Part shown: in pieces, positions 9,005-19,400 of the stretch
How the letters are laid out: each line of letters opens with the position of its first letter
Numbering within the stretch: the first letter of the stretch is position 1
NCBI GenBank assembly: GCA_027485615.1
Contig: JAIXQS010000038.1
Coordinates: 1 to 64,000 of the forward strand
Source of the DNA: Verrucomicrobiaceae bacterium
GTDB lineage: Bacteria; Verrucomicrobiota; Verrucomicrobiia; Verrucomicrobiales; Akkermansiaceae
Reading direction: 5' to 3'
DNA length: 64,000 bases
Notes under the pieces: model-generated
Database searches by the model: none
Told to the model about the DNA's origin: nothing
Seen by the model: the letters and a program-made list of their open reading frames with translations, nothing else
Made by a program: the position numbers and the translations under genes

Positions 9005-10453
9005 ATGCGAAACGGAAAAGATATCAACGGACTGATTCTTTTGGCCTGCATGGCCTTGTGGCCGTTGCCCTGTCAGGCCGAAGCGCCTGTGAAATCAGCT
9101 CTGCAAGCGCGAATGGGCGCACCTTTCCTCGATAACGCGGTTCTGCAACAGCAGATCCCTTTGGCGATATGGGGCGCGACGGAGTCCGAAGCCAAGGTCT
9201 CCCTCGTTTTCATGGGTAAGGGCAAAACCACCACCGCGCTAAAGGATGGCAGCTGGAGGGTGGTGCTGGATGCCATGCCGGCCGAGCGCCTCAAGAGCGT
9301 CAACGATACTCCGGATGGCGCGACGATGACGGTGACTTGCAAGAAAAACGGGCTGGAGTCGGTGAAAACGATCCGAAACCTGATTCTCGGGGATGTCTGG
9401 CTGTGTGCCGGGCAATCGAACATGGCTGGCGCGATCCGGACAAACAGGAGCGGCCATTTCCCGGAGGACACCGTTGAGAAAGCGAACTATCCCGCCTTGC
9501 GCCAGTTTCAGCCGGGTGATGCGGCATGGGTTGCCTGCTCTCCCGACACGGCTCCCGTTTTCAAGAGGACGGCCTTCTTCTTCGCCCGGCGTTTGCAACA
9601 GGATGCCCTTGTGCCCATCGGTATCATCGCGACCGCCGTGGGCGGTTCCAACATCGATTCCTGGCTCAACCAGGAACCGTATCCGATAGGCGCCAACTAC
9701 TCCACACTCGTTGCCCCACTGGTCGGCTACGGCCTCCGCGGTGCCATTTGGTATCAGGGTGAGAGCAACGAAAATGATCGCCGCGGCTATCAGCCCAAAC
9801 TGGAGTCGTTGATCACGGGTTGGCGCAAGGCGTGGAACCAGGGAGACTTCCCGGTTCATTTCGTGCAGTTGCCGGGAATCGGTTCTTCCTCGTTGGAAAA
9901 CCCTGCGGGCGGCGATGGCCGTGCCGAGATCCGCCAGGCATACTTCGAGGCATTGGCTTTGAAGAACACGGGCATGGCCGTGACCATCGATGTGGGGGCG
10001 CCCGGTGAGCATCCGCCGAACAAATACGACACCGGCGAGCGTCTTGCGCGTTCCGTTTTGCAGAAGGCCTATGGATTCGATGATCTAACAACCAGCCCGC
10101 TCTACACGAAGCATGCCATCGAAGGCGCGGCCATCCGCGTTTCCTTCGACAACGCGCCGGGCGGACTGATGGTTGCCAGGAAAGAGGGATTCCTCCCGCC
10201 CGTGCCCACACCCGATGCCGCCATCCAGTGGCTTTCCATCCAATCAAAGGACGGCGCATGGCACTGGGCGGATGGAAAAATCGACGGTTCCGAACTCATC
10301 GTTTCTAACAAAAATGTCTCCGAACCCATCGCCGTCCGCTACGCCTACACGCAGCACCCGAACGGAAACCTCCTCTACAACAAGGACGGCCAACCGGTCG
10401 GCCCGTTCAGCACGATCGGCTACGGGCCGGAGTTGGAGGCGGGGAAGAAATAG
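9005..10453 (+). CDS. Sialate O-acetylesterase-like SGNH esterase
   Basis: This encodes a 482-residue secreted esterase of the SASA/DUF303 type. A signal peptide (about residues 1-26, ending PCQAEA) is followed by a small beta domain. The SGNH block I reads DVWLCAGQSNMAG, giving the nucleophile Ser in GQSNM, and block III reads GAIWYQGESNENDRR. A GEHPPNKYDTGERLA segment near residue 335 probably carries the catalytic His. The enzyme would remove acetyl groups from sialic acids or other acetylated glycans outside the cytoplasm. The long frame extends upstream into the AraC gene, but the ATG at 9005 is taken because the signal peptide begins there. It probably forms a unit with the AraC gene. 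Confidence 0.9.
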   Translation: MRNGKDINGLILLACMALWPLPCQAEAPVKSALQARMGAPFLDNAVLQQQIPLAIWGATESEAKVSLVFMGKGKTTTALKDGSWRVVLDAMPAERLKSVNDTPDGATMTVTCKKNGLESVKTIRNLILGDVWLCAGQSNMAGAIRTNRSGHFPEDTVEKANYPALRQFQPGDAAWVACSPDTAPVFKRTAFFFARRLQQDALVPIGIIATAVGGSNIDSWLNQEPYPIGANYSTLVAPLVGYGLRGAIWYQGESNENDRRGYQPKLESLITGWRKAWNQGDFPVHFVQLPGIGSSSLENPAGGDGRAEIRQAYFEALALKNTGMAVTIDVGAPGEHPPNKYDTGERLARSVLQKAYGFDDLTTSPLYTKHAIEGAAIRVSFDNAPGGLMVARKEGFLPPVPTPDAAIQWLSIQSKDGAWHWADGKIDGSELIVSNKNVSEPIAVRYAYTQHPNGNLLYNKDGQPVGPFSTIGYGPELEAGKK

Positions 10454-10498
10454 GAGCGCATTTTCTTTGCGACTAACTAATCCTATTTACGCGTGGTT

Positions 10499-11584
10499 TT
10501 ATCCACGAAAAGCGTTGCCATTGAATACCGGACCGATGGTCCCACCCTCAACGAACTCCGACTCCGTGCTGATTTTTCGGCGGTCGTCCTTGCCCGCGGC
10601 CACATTCTTGGCCCAGCGGACGACGCTGCGCACCACCGGTCGGTAATCCCAACGGATGTGTGAGGGGATGGGGTGGCACCAGGCAAAACTCGGATCATTA
10701 TCCGACACCACCAGCGAGATATCCCGGGGGGAGATGATGCCCCGGTCTGCCAGAAGGGATTTCACCGCGATATAGAGAGGAGCTTCCTGAAAAATCAATG
10801 CTGTAGGCGGGCTGACGCGGAAGAGTTCTTCCACCAAGCGGCGCAATCCCTCACGGCTTTCCTCCCAATCCGGGATGTTGTAATCGCCAGTGGCGATGCC
10901 TGCGGATTCGAGTTGTTCGATGAAGATCTGCTCGGGGCGCGACAATTGGGGCTTGCGGCGTTCCTCGCGGGTCAGCATCACGATCCGCTTGTGCCCGAGG
11001 TCTATCAGGCGCTGCACGGCTGCCGTCTGGCCGGAAATCATGAGCGGAAACGCTGCCGCCATCGGCAGTCCGTAGTGCCTTCCATACATCGCGATTGACC
11101 GGATCGGTTGACCCGCGAACCATTCGAGGACTTCCCGCGAAGCGGCACTGACGATCCAGGCATCGGCAGGATTCTGTTTCACATAACGAGCCACCCGATC
11201 GGCCTGCATGCCCAGTTCCTTGAGGGATTTTCCCGCAAAATCAGCATCCATTCCCGCTGCCAAAAGCTCTGACAAGAGGCTTGAGCTATCGATGTCCCCA
11301 CGATCCTTCTTCTCGTAGAGGAAAATCCTCACTCGAATTTTCCTGGCGATAAAGGCATCTTTACTCATCACGATACGCCGGCGTTTTCCTTGTCCACAAG
11401 GAGACAAGATTCCCTCTTTCTCCAACTGCGCCATCGCCGCCCTCACCGTGCCGCGCCCCACCTGGAGCTGGGTCATGATCCAGCTCTCGCCCGGCATCGT
11501 GTTTGGCCATTTCCGTTCCCGGATTTGTTCCTTGAGGTATTCCGCGAGCTGCCCGGATGCGGAACGGATGGGAATGTTTTTCAT
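10499..11584 (-). CDS. GntR/LacI hybrid transcriptional regulator R1
   Basis: This is a 361-residue regulator with a GntR-type winged helix at about residues 8-72 (QLAEYLKEQIRERKWPNTMP, then VGRGTVRAAMAQLEKEGIL). A LacI/periplasmic-binding-like effector domain follows to the C-terminus (LIDLGHKRIVMLTREERRKP; PRDISLVVSDNDPSFAW; FVEGGTIGPV). Such hybrids usually repress sugar-use genes until a sugar ligand binds. It is clearly paralogous to R2 at 27364-28431, sharing REERRKP, DAWIV, PDWE and EFVEGGTIGPV. A TTGCCA -35 (11621-11616) lies 37 nt before the start codon, and a GGATCAGTT site sits inside this promoter, so it probably represses itself. Confidence 0.88.
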   Translation of the reverse strand: MKNIPIRSASGQLAEYLKEQIRERKWPNTMPGESWIMTQLQVGRGTVRAAMAQLEKEGILSPCGQGKRRRIVMSKDAFIARKIRVRIFLYEKKDRGDIDSSSLLSELLAAGMDADFAGKSLKELGMQADRVARYVKQNPADAWIVSAASREVLEWFAGQPIRSIAMYGRHYGLPMAAAFPLMISGQTAAVQRLIDLGHKRIVMLTREERRKPQLSRPEQIFIEQLESAGIATGDYNIPDWEESREGLRRLVEELFRVSPPTALIFQEAPLYIAVKSLLADRGIISPRDISLVVSDNDPSFAWCHPIPSHIRWDYRPVVRSVVRWAKNVAAGKDDRRKISTESEFVEGGTIGPVFNGNAFRG

Positions 11585-11606
11585 GGGTGAAAAACATGGT
11601 TAGGTC

Positions 11607-11664
11607 AGGATCAGTTGGCAATATGGAATATTTTCAAGATTACAAGACCCAGGGATCAGTGGGC
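11607..11664 (-). promoter_or_regulatory. R1 promoter with two GGATCAGT operator-like sites
   Basis: The minus strand shows TTGCCA (11621-11616), a 17-nt spacer and CATGTT (11598-11593), then the R1 start. GGATCAGTTGGC (plus strand 11608-11619) overlaps the -35 and spacer. A second copy, GGATCAGTGGGC, is at 11653-11664, 45 bp away. The same core, AACTGATCCT, recurs at 14878-14887 over the -35 of the DUF6288 gene. Binding by R1 is inferred. Confidence 0.45.
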
Positions 11665-11810
11665 AGGAGAAGATTGGTCAACACTGATGGCACGGATTTG
11701 CCTTTGCCATATCTGAAGGCTGTAAGAACGGAAAGAAACCGATGATAGATAGTGCCAGGAACGAGTTGCCGATCTTCTAAAACAGATTCGATCAGGAAAA
11801 ATCAGCCTGC

Positions 11811-14798
11811 CTATTTCTTTCTCATATAGATGTGGTAGCCGCAGTGGTAGTCGGGGGTGATTACCTTGGGTTCGGCTTCGCCTTCTTTGGGCATCACGGG
11901 GGCGAAGCCGCCGGTCTCGATGATGAGGAAGTCGTGGCCGTCATAGGAGCGGATTTCCATTTGATAGGCTTCGCCTTTGCTGACGGCGAAGATGGTGTTT
12001 TCCGTCCAGAAAAACTCTCCCGGCCTGTTTTTATGGCCATAGTAGGAACGCGATAGGACTGTGCCGTCCGCGCGGAGCTCGACGGTGTCTTTCGAGTTTT
12101 TGAGATCGACATTTCCGTTGCTCTTTTTGAGCCATTCCTGGATTCGGGTGTCGATTTCATCGGGCTTTTTCGCCGGAGGCCAGACCGCCCATAGCCATGT
12201 GCCCACGTATTTCGGGTCGTTTTTGAATGTGCCGCTGAAGCGGAACATGTCGTCATCCTTGCCGCTGATGTAGGACTTCAGCGTGATCTTGGGGATAAGT
12301 TTGATAAACTGCTGGCCTTCCTCGGAGAATGCGAGCGACAGGCCGATCGATTTCCTTTTGGCTGTGGCGCCATCGGGTATCACATAGATGCCCGTGTCGG
12401 CACTTTTCAGCTCTTTGGGTTGTTCCCCGTAGAGGTTTTTGAGCTGTTTCAATCCATACTCCTTGATCTCCGGACTGGCTTGCTCCATCGCCTTGCTGAT
12501 CATGCCGGTTGAGGACATGGATACTGCGTAGGATGTGGCGGTGGAAAGGGCCTTCATCATCGGGGGGAAGATGATCTGGTAGCTTTCCGGGTCTGTCAGT
12601 AATGGGATGCTGGAATGGATTGCGGCCACTTGAGTGGGCTCTTTTTCCATCAATTCCGCAAGTAGCGGCCTGAATGTGCGCAAGCGTTCGATGTCGGCAT
12701 GTTTCAGAAGTCCGGCCGCCCAGCCTCTGACGAAAGCGGATTCATCGGGGTTTCTGATGATCTTATCGACTTCGGTCATGATCTCGTGGGTGGCTCGGCG
12801 TTTTTGCTCGTCGCTGCTAGGTCGCCATGTTCCCAGAAGTTCATGAACGGCCATGATGCCGACGTGCCGCAATCTCGCGTCCTTGGACTGGAGGAGCTCG
12901 AGGATGAGGTGGTCTTTTTGGTATTTGAGCACGGCACTCATGGCATCGAAGCGGTGGGTGATTTCCGGATGGTAGAGGTAGGTTCGCAAGGTTTCGTCGG
13001 TGACCTTGTCGTTGTAGACCTGTCCGTAAATGTTCCAGCCGCCGTTCTTCTGGAGAGTTTCCTCGTAAATCTGCTCATCGCCCCACGGGCCACCGGGGAC
13101 GGGAAACGGCGAGTTGAAATCATCATCGGCAGGGAGCGATCCGGCGGGGCGTTCGGGCAGTTGGTAGGATTTCGCCCATTTGCTGAGGGGTGCGCCGAAG
13201 AGGTGCAGGTGCTTGCGGGGCGCGGTGTAATTGAGGCCATTGAATGTACCCCATGCGATGGCTTTTTCCCCGGAGGCCTGGTCGTAGTTGCCCTCTTCGC
13301 CACCGGCGATGCCCATGGCTCCATTATGCCGCCGGGAGAGTTCTAGGGACCAGCGCCTTGCGTCCAGGTAATCGCGGTGTTGTTTCGGGCGCTTTTCGGC
13401 CAACAAACCTACGCCTGCGGACTTCCAGATTTCGCCGATGCCGCCGCCGGTGTGGCCCATGTTGTAGCTATGGGTTCCATAATAGGCTTTGATGGCGCTG
13501 GTATGGGCGGCTTTTGCATAGATCGATTTTTCTCCGTCGGGTGTCAGGCGGACAGCGGCGGCCATCGCGAGTGCCAGGCCACCGGTTTTGCCATTGCAGT
13601 CACCGAATCCGGGTTTGGGCACGTAATCGCCATAGGGAACGCTGCCTTTTCCGGAGTAATCGAAGAAATGGGAGAGGGCGCTTTGGAGGGTTTTCTCGTC
13701 GACATCCACGCCGCATGTTTTCGCGAGCATGAGGAAGGTGACGCAGTGGACGCCGGCGGCATTGAGGTGGCCGCCGGATTGATAATTGAACGAGGCGGCC
13801 CGGCCGGACCAGCCGCCGTTGTAGATCCTGTCACGCAGGTGATCCGCGCCTTTCTGGATGATGGGAAGCACCGAGGCGTCTCCGGTCCTGAGGTAGTATT
13901 CACAGATGCCCATTCCCTCGATTCCGACGGACCAGTTGTGCGCCCAGGTTGGCTGTCTCTCCTTCATCCAGCCACGCACCACTTCGAGGTCTTTTTCCTC
14001 TCCGGTGGAAAGCAGGAAAAGCACCGAACCCCATTCGGTTTTGCCTTGCCTTGCGATGAGGTCGGCGAGGTTGCGGACGATCTTGTCCGACTTGGGGCAA
14101 TTGAGCGGCCATGTTTTGCTGTAGCGGCCGAGGACGGGGATATTCACGGTGACGATGCCCTTGCCTTTGATCTGCAGGTTGATTTTGCCATCGGTGGCCT
14201 CGGCTTCCGTGATGAGATCGCCGAGAACGAGACGTGGGTCGCGCTTGGTATCGGTGAGTTTCACGCCGTTGATGCTCTCGATGATGTCGCCTTGCTTGAG
14301 GTTGCCGGCCTTTTCGGCGGGTGAGCCCACTTCGACGTTCTGGATTTTCATCACCGGGCCTTTATCGAGCATGATGCCGATGCCGACGGGGCCGAAGTTC
14401 CTGATCAGCCACGGCCTACCTTTTTCGAACGGGGCGGGTTTGAAGGTGTAGTCGGGTTTGCCATTGCCATTCAGTGCGATCTGATTGACCGGAATGTTGG
14501 CAGGCGGTTCGGGAGTGGATGGTTTTGGGGTGGATGTTTCGGCAGGAGCGGGAGTCGCGTCTGCTGGGGCTTTTGATTTTTTGAGAAAATCAATGTCAGC
14601 TTTGGACAGCTTCTGCTGCTTGAATGTGATTCGTTTACCTTCACGATCCACCGTGACATCACCCGTGCCGGCATTGTATTCGATCAAATCACCCTCGAAA
14701 GTGCTTTTCCCATCGGAGCTTGTCCATGTGCGGGCGTGAGCACTGACAGCGGAGAGAAAAATGAGGGCGAGAGCTATGGATAGAGATGAAGAAGTCAT
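11811..14798 (-). CDS. Secreted DUF6288-type protein with PDZ domain
   Basis: This is a 995-residue protein with an N-terminal signal peptide (ending SAVSAHA). Next comes a short SHD1-like beta domain (RTWTSSDGKSTFEGDLIEY, about 23-75), a Pro/Thr/Ala linker, and a PDZ domain (about 135-230, with VGIGIMLDKGPVMKIQNVEV and GDIIESINGVKLTD). The large helical region with repeated Gly- and His-containing motifs (GGHLNAAGVHCVTFLM; YNMGHTGGGIGEIWKS) is characteristic of DUF6288 in Verrucomicrobiota. The C-terminal part is beta-rich. The biochemical role is not known; an alpha/alpha-toroid-like enzyme or scaffold is possible. It is preceded by its own promoter with an R1-type site and is transcribed towards the R1 gene. 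Confidence 0.8.
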   Translation of the reverse strand: MTSSSLSIALALIFLSAVSAHARTWTSSDGKSTFEGDLIEYNAGTGDVTVDREGKRITFKQQKLSKADIDFLKKSKAPADATPAPAETSTPKPSTPEPPANIPVNQIALNGNGKPDYTFKPAPFEKGRPWLIRNFGPVGIGIMLDKGPVMKIQNVEVGSPAEKAGNLKQGDIIESINGVKLTDTKRDPRLVLGDLITEAEATDGKINLQIKGKGIVTVNIPVLGRYSKTWPLNCPKSDKIVRNLADLIARQGKTEWGSVLFLLSTGEEKDLEVVRGWMKERQPTWAHNWSVGIEGMGICEYYLRTGDASVLPIIQKGADHLRDRIYNGGWSGRAASFNYQSGGHLNAAGVHCVTFLMLAKTCGVDVDEKTLQSALSHFFDYSGKGSVPYGDYVPKPGFGDCNGKTGGLALAMAAAVRLTPDGEKSIYAKAAHTSAIKAYYGTHSYNMGHTGGGIGEIWKSAGVGLLAEKRPKQHRDYLDARRWSLELSRRHNGAMGIAGGEEGNYDQASGEKAIAWGTFNGLNYTAPRKHLHLFGAPLSKWAKSYQLPERPAGSLPADDDFNSPFPVPGGPWGDEQIYEETLQKNGGWNIYGQVYNDKVTDETLRTYLYHPEITHRFDAMSAVLKYQKDHLILELLQSKDARLRHVGIMAVHELLGTWRPSSDEQKRRATHEIMTEVDKIIRNPDESAFVRGWAAGLLKHADIERLRTFRPLLAELMEKEPTQVAAIHSSIPLLTDPESYQIIFPPMMKALSTATSYAVSMSSTGMISKAMEQASPEIKEYGLKQLKNLYGEQPKELKSADTGIYVIPDGATAKRKSIGLSLAFSEEGQQFIKLIPKITLKSYISGKDDDMFRFSGTFKNDPKYVGTWLWAVWPPAKKPDEIDTRIQEWLKKSNGNVDLKNSKDTVELRADGTVLSRSYYGHKNRPGEFFWTENTIFAVSKGEAYQMEIRSYDGHDFLIIETGGFAPVMPKEGEAEPKVITPDYHCGYHIYMRKK

Positions 14799-14850
14799 AA
14801 TATTGCGTGCTACTGACAGCTAATTTATCCCATCTTTTTAGGAAAACCCT

Positions 14851-14887
14851 CTAATAGCAAAAATATTCTTCGCTCACAACTGATCCT
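14851..14887 (-). promoter_or_regulatory. Promoter of the DUF6288 gene with R1-type site
   Basis: On the minus strand TTGTGA (14879-14874), a 17-nt spacer and TATTAG (14856-14851) form a good sigma70-like promoter, giving a 5' leader of roughly 48 nt. AGGATCAGTT (14887-14878) overlaps the -35 and matches ten of ten bases of the site in the R1 promoter. Control by R1 is inferred. Confidence 0.5.
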
Positions 14888-15041
14888 ATTTTCACCTAGA
14901 TTTGTTGATTCTGAAATCCGAAGTTGGACTGTGAATCTTTAGGCGTGTGTGGTAGACATAGCCCTTTCAAGATCAACTTTTTTACCGCGATATAGGAAGC
15001 TCTGTAAGCCGATAGCTTGATATATTATAGCAAGAAAAGCA

Positions 15042-16436
15042 TCACGCGATGAAACGGGAAATCGCTCCCATCTGGTCGTATTTCAAGCGGGACATCTCGA
15101 TATCGAGGTCGCCGTAATGCTTGATGGGATTCCCGTGGGCATTGAGGAGAGTGGTGTACCAGTTGCCGAGGGTCTTGTGGCCTTCGGTGGCGTGGTAGGG
15201 CAGGCGGGTGTAGCGGCCGGTCATGTCGAGGTTGCAGTTGTTGCCAGCCATGATGATGAAGGGAGCCTCCAGGCCGAGGCCGTGGTGGGATTCGCCGTTC
15301 TCCGGGAAATACATGATCATGGTGTTGTCGAACATCGTGCCTTTGCCCTCGGGCTCTGCCTTGAGACGTTCGACGATGCGCGCGATCTGCTCCATGTGGC
15401 CGATGCGGACTTTCTCGCGGATCGTGTCGGCGGAAACCCCGCTGTAGCTTCCGTTGTGGCCGATGACGTGGAGGGAGATGCGGTCGCCCTCGTTCCCTGG
15501 GAGGCCGAAGATCGGGGTGCCCAGGTCGTCGATGGTGTAGGTCACCACATTGGTCAGGCCGGTGATGAGGGCGGCGATGAGAACCTCGGTCATCGCTTCA
15601 TGCTTCTCGGGCGTGGTGGCGCTCGCCCCGCCGTTGGCGTGGATCTTGTCGAGCTGCGGGATGTGTTTCGCGATGGAGCCGGCCATCTTCGACAGCTTCA
15701 GGTTGCGTGCCTGGATCTCTTCGATCGAGTGGATGTGGTTGCTGAGCTTAAGCTTCTCGTAGCCCTGGAGGATGCCCGCCTTGAACGACTCCTCACCTTC
15801 GAGAAATTTCAGCATCGAGTTGTCGGTATCTACGGCACCCGGGTTGGTCACGGAGCGGAACAACTCGTTGTGCGCCGTCTGCGGGTCCGCGTAGCAGTAG
15901 TTCCGTTGGTGCGGGCCGGATGCCGAGTATCCCGCGACGATGCCCGTCCTGAATTTCGAATAGTCTCCCGTCAGCGACAATTCGATGTGGCCGAAGGGCG
16001 AGGGGAAAAGCTTCGCCAACTCGAAGTCGATGGTCGCCCGCTTGATGCCGCTGAGGGAGTTGCCGTTCGATTTGTAGGCGCCCATGACCGAGGAGAAGGA
16101 GGCATGCCCGTTCTCGCTCATTTTGGAGGAGAGCCCTTGGAGGATGCAGAGGTTCTCCTTGTGCTTCGCCAGCGAATTCATCCACGCAGGCAGCTCGTGT
16201 TTGTCGAGATCCACTTCAAGGGGCTGTTTCTTTTCATCCAGCGCTTTTTCGGCAGCCGAGAAAGTGGGCAGCGCCAGGGCTGGCGGCGGCTCGCCATTGG
16301 ATTTGCGGATGAAGATGAAGCGCTTGGGAAACCTGTTGGCCGGGGCTTCCGCACCAAATGCCTTGAGGCAAGGGCTGAGCGATAGGGCACCCACGCCAAG
16401 CGCGGTGGATCTGAGGAAGTCTCTTCTGGTTTTCAT
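15042..16436 (-). CDS. DUF1552 family exported protein
   Basis: This is a 464-residue protein whose N-terminus, MKTRRDFLRSTALGVGALSL, is a twin-arginine-like signal (RRDFLR). Its body matches the DUF1552 family common in Planctomycetota and Verrucomicrobiota: RFIFIRKSNGEPP, LQGLSSKMSENGHASFSSVM, and the C-terminal NTMIMYFPENGESHHGLG and RYTRLPYHATEGHKTLGN, reminiscent of the sulfatase/DUF1501 fold. Family function is not established; it is nearly always paired with a DUF1592 cytochrome gene, as here. It starts 4 nt after the stop of that gene, so they form one operon. An in-frame extension to 16859 runs through the neighbour and is not used. Confidence 0.9.
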   Translation of the reverse strand: MKTRRDFLRSTALGVGALSLSPCLKAFGAEAPANRFPKRFIFIRKSNGEPPPALALPTFSAAEKALDEKKQPLEVDLDKHELPAWMNSLAKHKENLCILQGLSSKMSENGHASFSSVMGAYKSNGNSLSGIKRATIDFELAKLFPSPFGHIELSLTGDYSKFRTGIVAGYSASGPHQRNYCYADPQTAHNELFRSVTNPGAVDTDNSMLKFLEGEESFKAGILQGYEKLKLSNHIHSIEEIQARNLKLSKMAGSIAKHIPQLDKIHANGGASATTPEKHEAMTEVLIAALITGLTNVVTYTIDDLGTPIFGLPGNEGDRISLHVIGHNGSYSGVSADTIREKVRIGHMEQIARIVERLKAEPEGKGTMFDNTMIMYFPENGESHHGLGLEAPFIIMAGNNCNLDMTGRYTRLPYHATEGHKTLGNWYTTLLNAHGNPIKHYGDLDIEMSRLKYDQMGAISRFIA

Positions 16437-16440
16437 GTGC

Positions 16441-19400
16441 TTAGTTGGTGGCGGGTTTGCGGAAAATGAATGAATCGGAGGTGAGGAGCGAGATGATGAC
16501 GGCATCGAAGCTGCCGCTGCTCTGGACGTAGGCCTGGTCCGCATCGATGAGCGTTTTGGAATCGGAAAGGGTTTCGTTGCGCCCCATGAAATAGCGGAAC
16601 GCATGGCGGATGATCGACTGCCGCACCTTGGCGGATTTTCCGAGTCGCTCGGCGAGGTCGAGGGCGTTTTTGACGTCCCCATCGAGTTGTGGATCACCGG
16701 TTCCCTCAAGGTGGCCGCTGGCATCGACAGGCAGGGTTTTGAAAATGTCGCGCAGGTCATCCTGCGGCGGGCCTTTATCGGGTCTTTTTTCGAGAAGATT
16801 TTCGGGATGTTCCAGGAACTCCTCCATCCGGTAGCGTCCGAAATCGTCATACATTTCAAACGGCAGGCCCACGGGATTCATCCGCTCATGGCAACCCCAG
16901 CAGTATTCCTCCTTGGTTTTTTTATCGAGACGGGTGCGCAGGGTGTTGTGGTGATCCTCGGGGATCACGGCATCGACGGTGATCGGCACGTCGGGAACGG
17001 TTCCGGCCAATAGCTTTTCGCGCACCCATTTGCCGCGGCGGATCGGGTCGGTCTCGGTGTTCGCGGCGAAGGCGATGAGCCACGCGGGGTGCGTGAGAAT
17101 GCCTTTGCGGTGCGCCATTTTCGTGGGCTGGGTGACGGGGTAGTTCCAGTTTTTCAGATCGATGTTGAAGCTCTTGGCGATTTCCGGCCCGCGCATCTGC
17201 TTTCCTGTCCGCGTCATCGCCTCGGTTTTGCCATGACCCGGCGTGGAGGAAAAGGGAACGGCATTCGCCTGTCCCTTGCCCAGGAGATCCTCGTAGCTGC
17301 TCATCGTGGAGACAAAGCCGCCCATCGACTCTTTGCCACCCGTGCTCTTCGCAACAAGGTCGGGATTCACCCCCCTGACCTCGTTGGCCTTCAGGAATTC
17401 GAGATGCTCTTTCAGTTTCAACCCGTCGAAATTCCTCCAGTCCTTGTCCTTGAAATAATCGTAGATCTTGCGGACGTAAGCCGATGAATTCGCCATCTGC
17501 TCGTTGTTGCCGGAGTGGAAAACATAGAAGTCCTCGGTGGTGAGCAGTTTCTCGAACACGTTCTTGTCCTGCTCAAGGATGTGCTCGACCAGCAAGTCGG
17601 CCTCGCTCACGGCGCGCCCGGATACGGAAATGTAGTCACCGCCGAAGCGTTTGTTGTCCTTGAAGATGGGCAGCGCCCTCGGGTAGCCGAAAAACTCGCG
17701 GAAAAAGCGCAGTTTCCGGATCGGGATGTTGGTGAAGCTGTCGGCGCTGAGCAATTCCACCGACTCGTCGATGATGTAATACTGGCTGCGGATTTTCAAC
17801 ATGCGCTCGACCTCGCGGCGGTAATCTTCGCGTGTGTTGAGCTTGCCGCTCGCCGCTGCTGCGGCGAGTTCCTTGTCGGGGCTGCTGTCGGTGAGCGCGT
17901 AGGCGAGGGCATAACTGGCGTCGCGCGGCGAAAGCATCCTGCGGCCATGCTCGTCCGCATTTCCCTCGCCGAACTCATGGCGATAGACGTAATCGGTGCG
18001 GAGAAAGAGCGTCTGGATCAGCTTTTCAATGGCAGCTGCGTTACCGCTCTTTTCAAGATACGATTTCACCAGGGCGGAGTACTCGGCGAACTCCTGCGAG
18101 TCGGGAGAGCGCTCGATGATCCTGTTGAAAAGCTGATCCACGAGATGGCCGATCTGTTCGTCGGATACGCCCGTCTTCTCACGCTCGCGCCTGAATTCAT
18201 CGCTCCAGTCGCCGACGCACTTGGCGATGAGGGTGCTGTAGTTGTCACCGGCCTTGCGGTGTTTCAGGAGGGCGGCACGCATGACGGCAAGCTCCGCTTC
18301 GGCGGGAGGCTTGGGCGCGGCGGGGACGGTCTTCGGCATGCGCCTGAAAAACTCATCCATGTAGATGCGCATGTAGTTCACCCGCACCACGATCTCCCTC
18401 TCGCTGAGGCCCTCGTTGACCCAATCCCTTTCGGATCTGACGATCATCGCCTCGTCCATTTTCCCGTCCTGCGAATACCGCCTGATGGCCGCCCAGATTT
18501 TCTCGCGATCCTCGGCCGACATACCCGCGTAGTCGAAACCGGGAAGATTCACCGGCTTGCCATCCGGCCCGACTTTCACCGGCGGCGATGGCTTGGTGGC
18601 TGTGAACTTCGGCAGCAGGGAATCGTGCTTATCCTTGAAGACCTCGATCAGCAGAGGCTCGATGCCCGCCTTGAGATAGGTGGCGCGATCCGTGAGGATT
18701 TTTTCCTGCTCCCATTCCTTTCCCATGATCGCGTAGATCGCGGGAACATAAGTCCTGCCTTTCGCTCGCGTCATCATGTAGGCCGAGAGCTCTTTTCCGT
18801 TCGTGAGCATCGTGAGCAAATGGCCGCCGTCGAGAGTGGTCGTGTCGTAGTAGCGGACGCCGCTGTGCGTGGGCAGAAGAAACGGATTGGTCAGGTTGAT
18901 CTTCGCGCTATTGCGGTTATTCTCACCGATCACGGGCTGACGCTTGCCGTCGATGTCGCGCTGGCCGACAAACTCCAGCAGCTTGTTGATCTTCGCATCG
19001 AAAATGAACTCGCTGACCAGCCAGCGCCGGTCGTAGGTGAAGCCCGGCAGATCCTTGTATTTTCCGGAGAACAATTTCCCGTGATCCACCTTGTTGCCAT
19101 AGGCCGGCATGCGGAGCTTGTCCGCGAGCTTCGAGGAGTTGTTCGCCTCCAGAACGCCCGCCAGCCAATCCTCCAGCTGCTTGCGCTCCTGCTCGGTGGG
19201 CTGATCCTTTTTCTTCGGCGGCATTTCCTCGAAGTGCACCTTCTCGTGCATCCGGTTCATCACATCCAGCAGGCCGTCCAGCGGCAGCTCCTTCAGGTTA
19301 TCAAGGCGAAACTTGCCCTTTTCCGTGCCCTCCTCATGGCAATCGGTGCAATAGAAACCGAGAATCTCCTCGATCTTCGGATCGATCCTGATGTTCGCGG

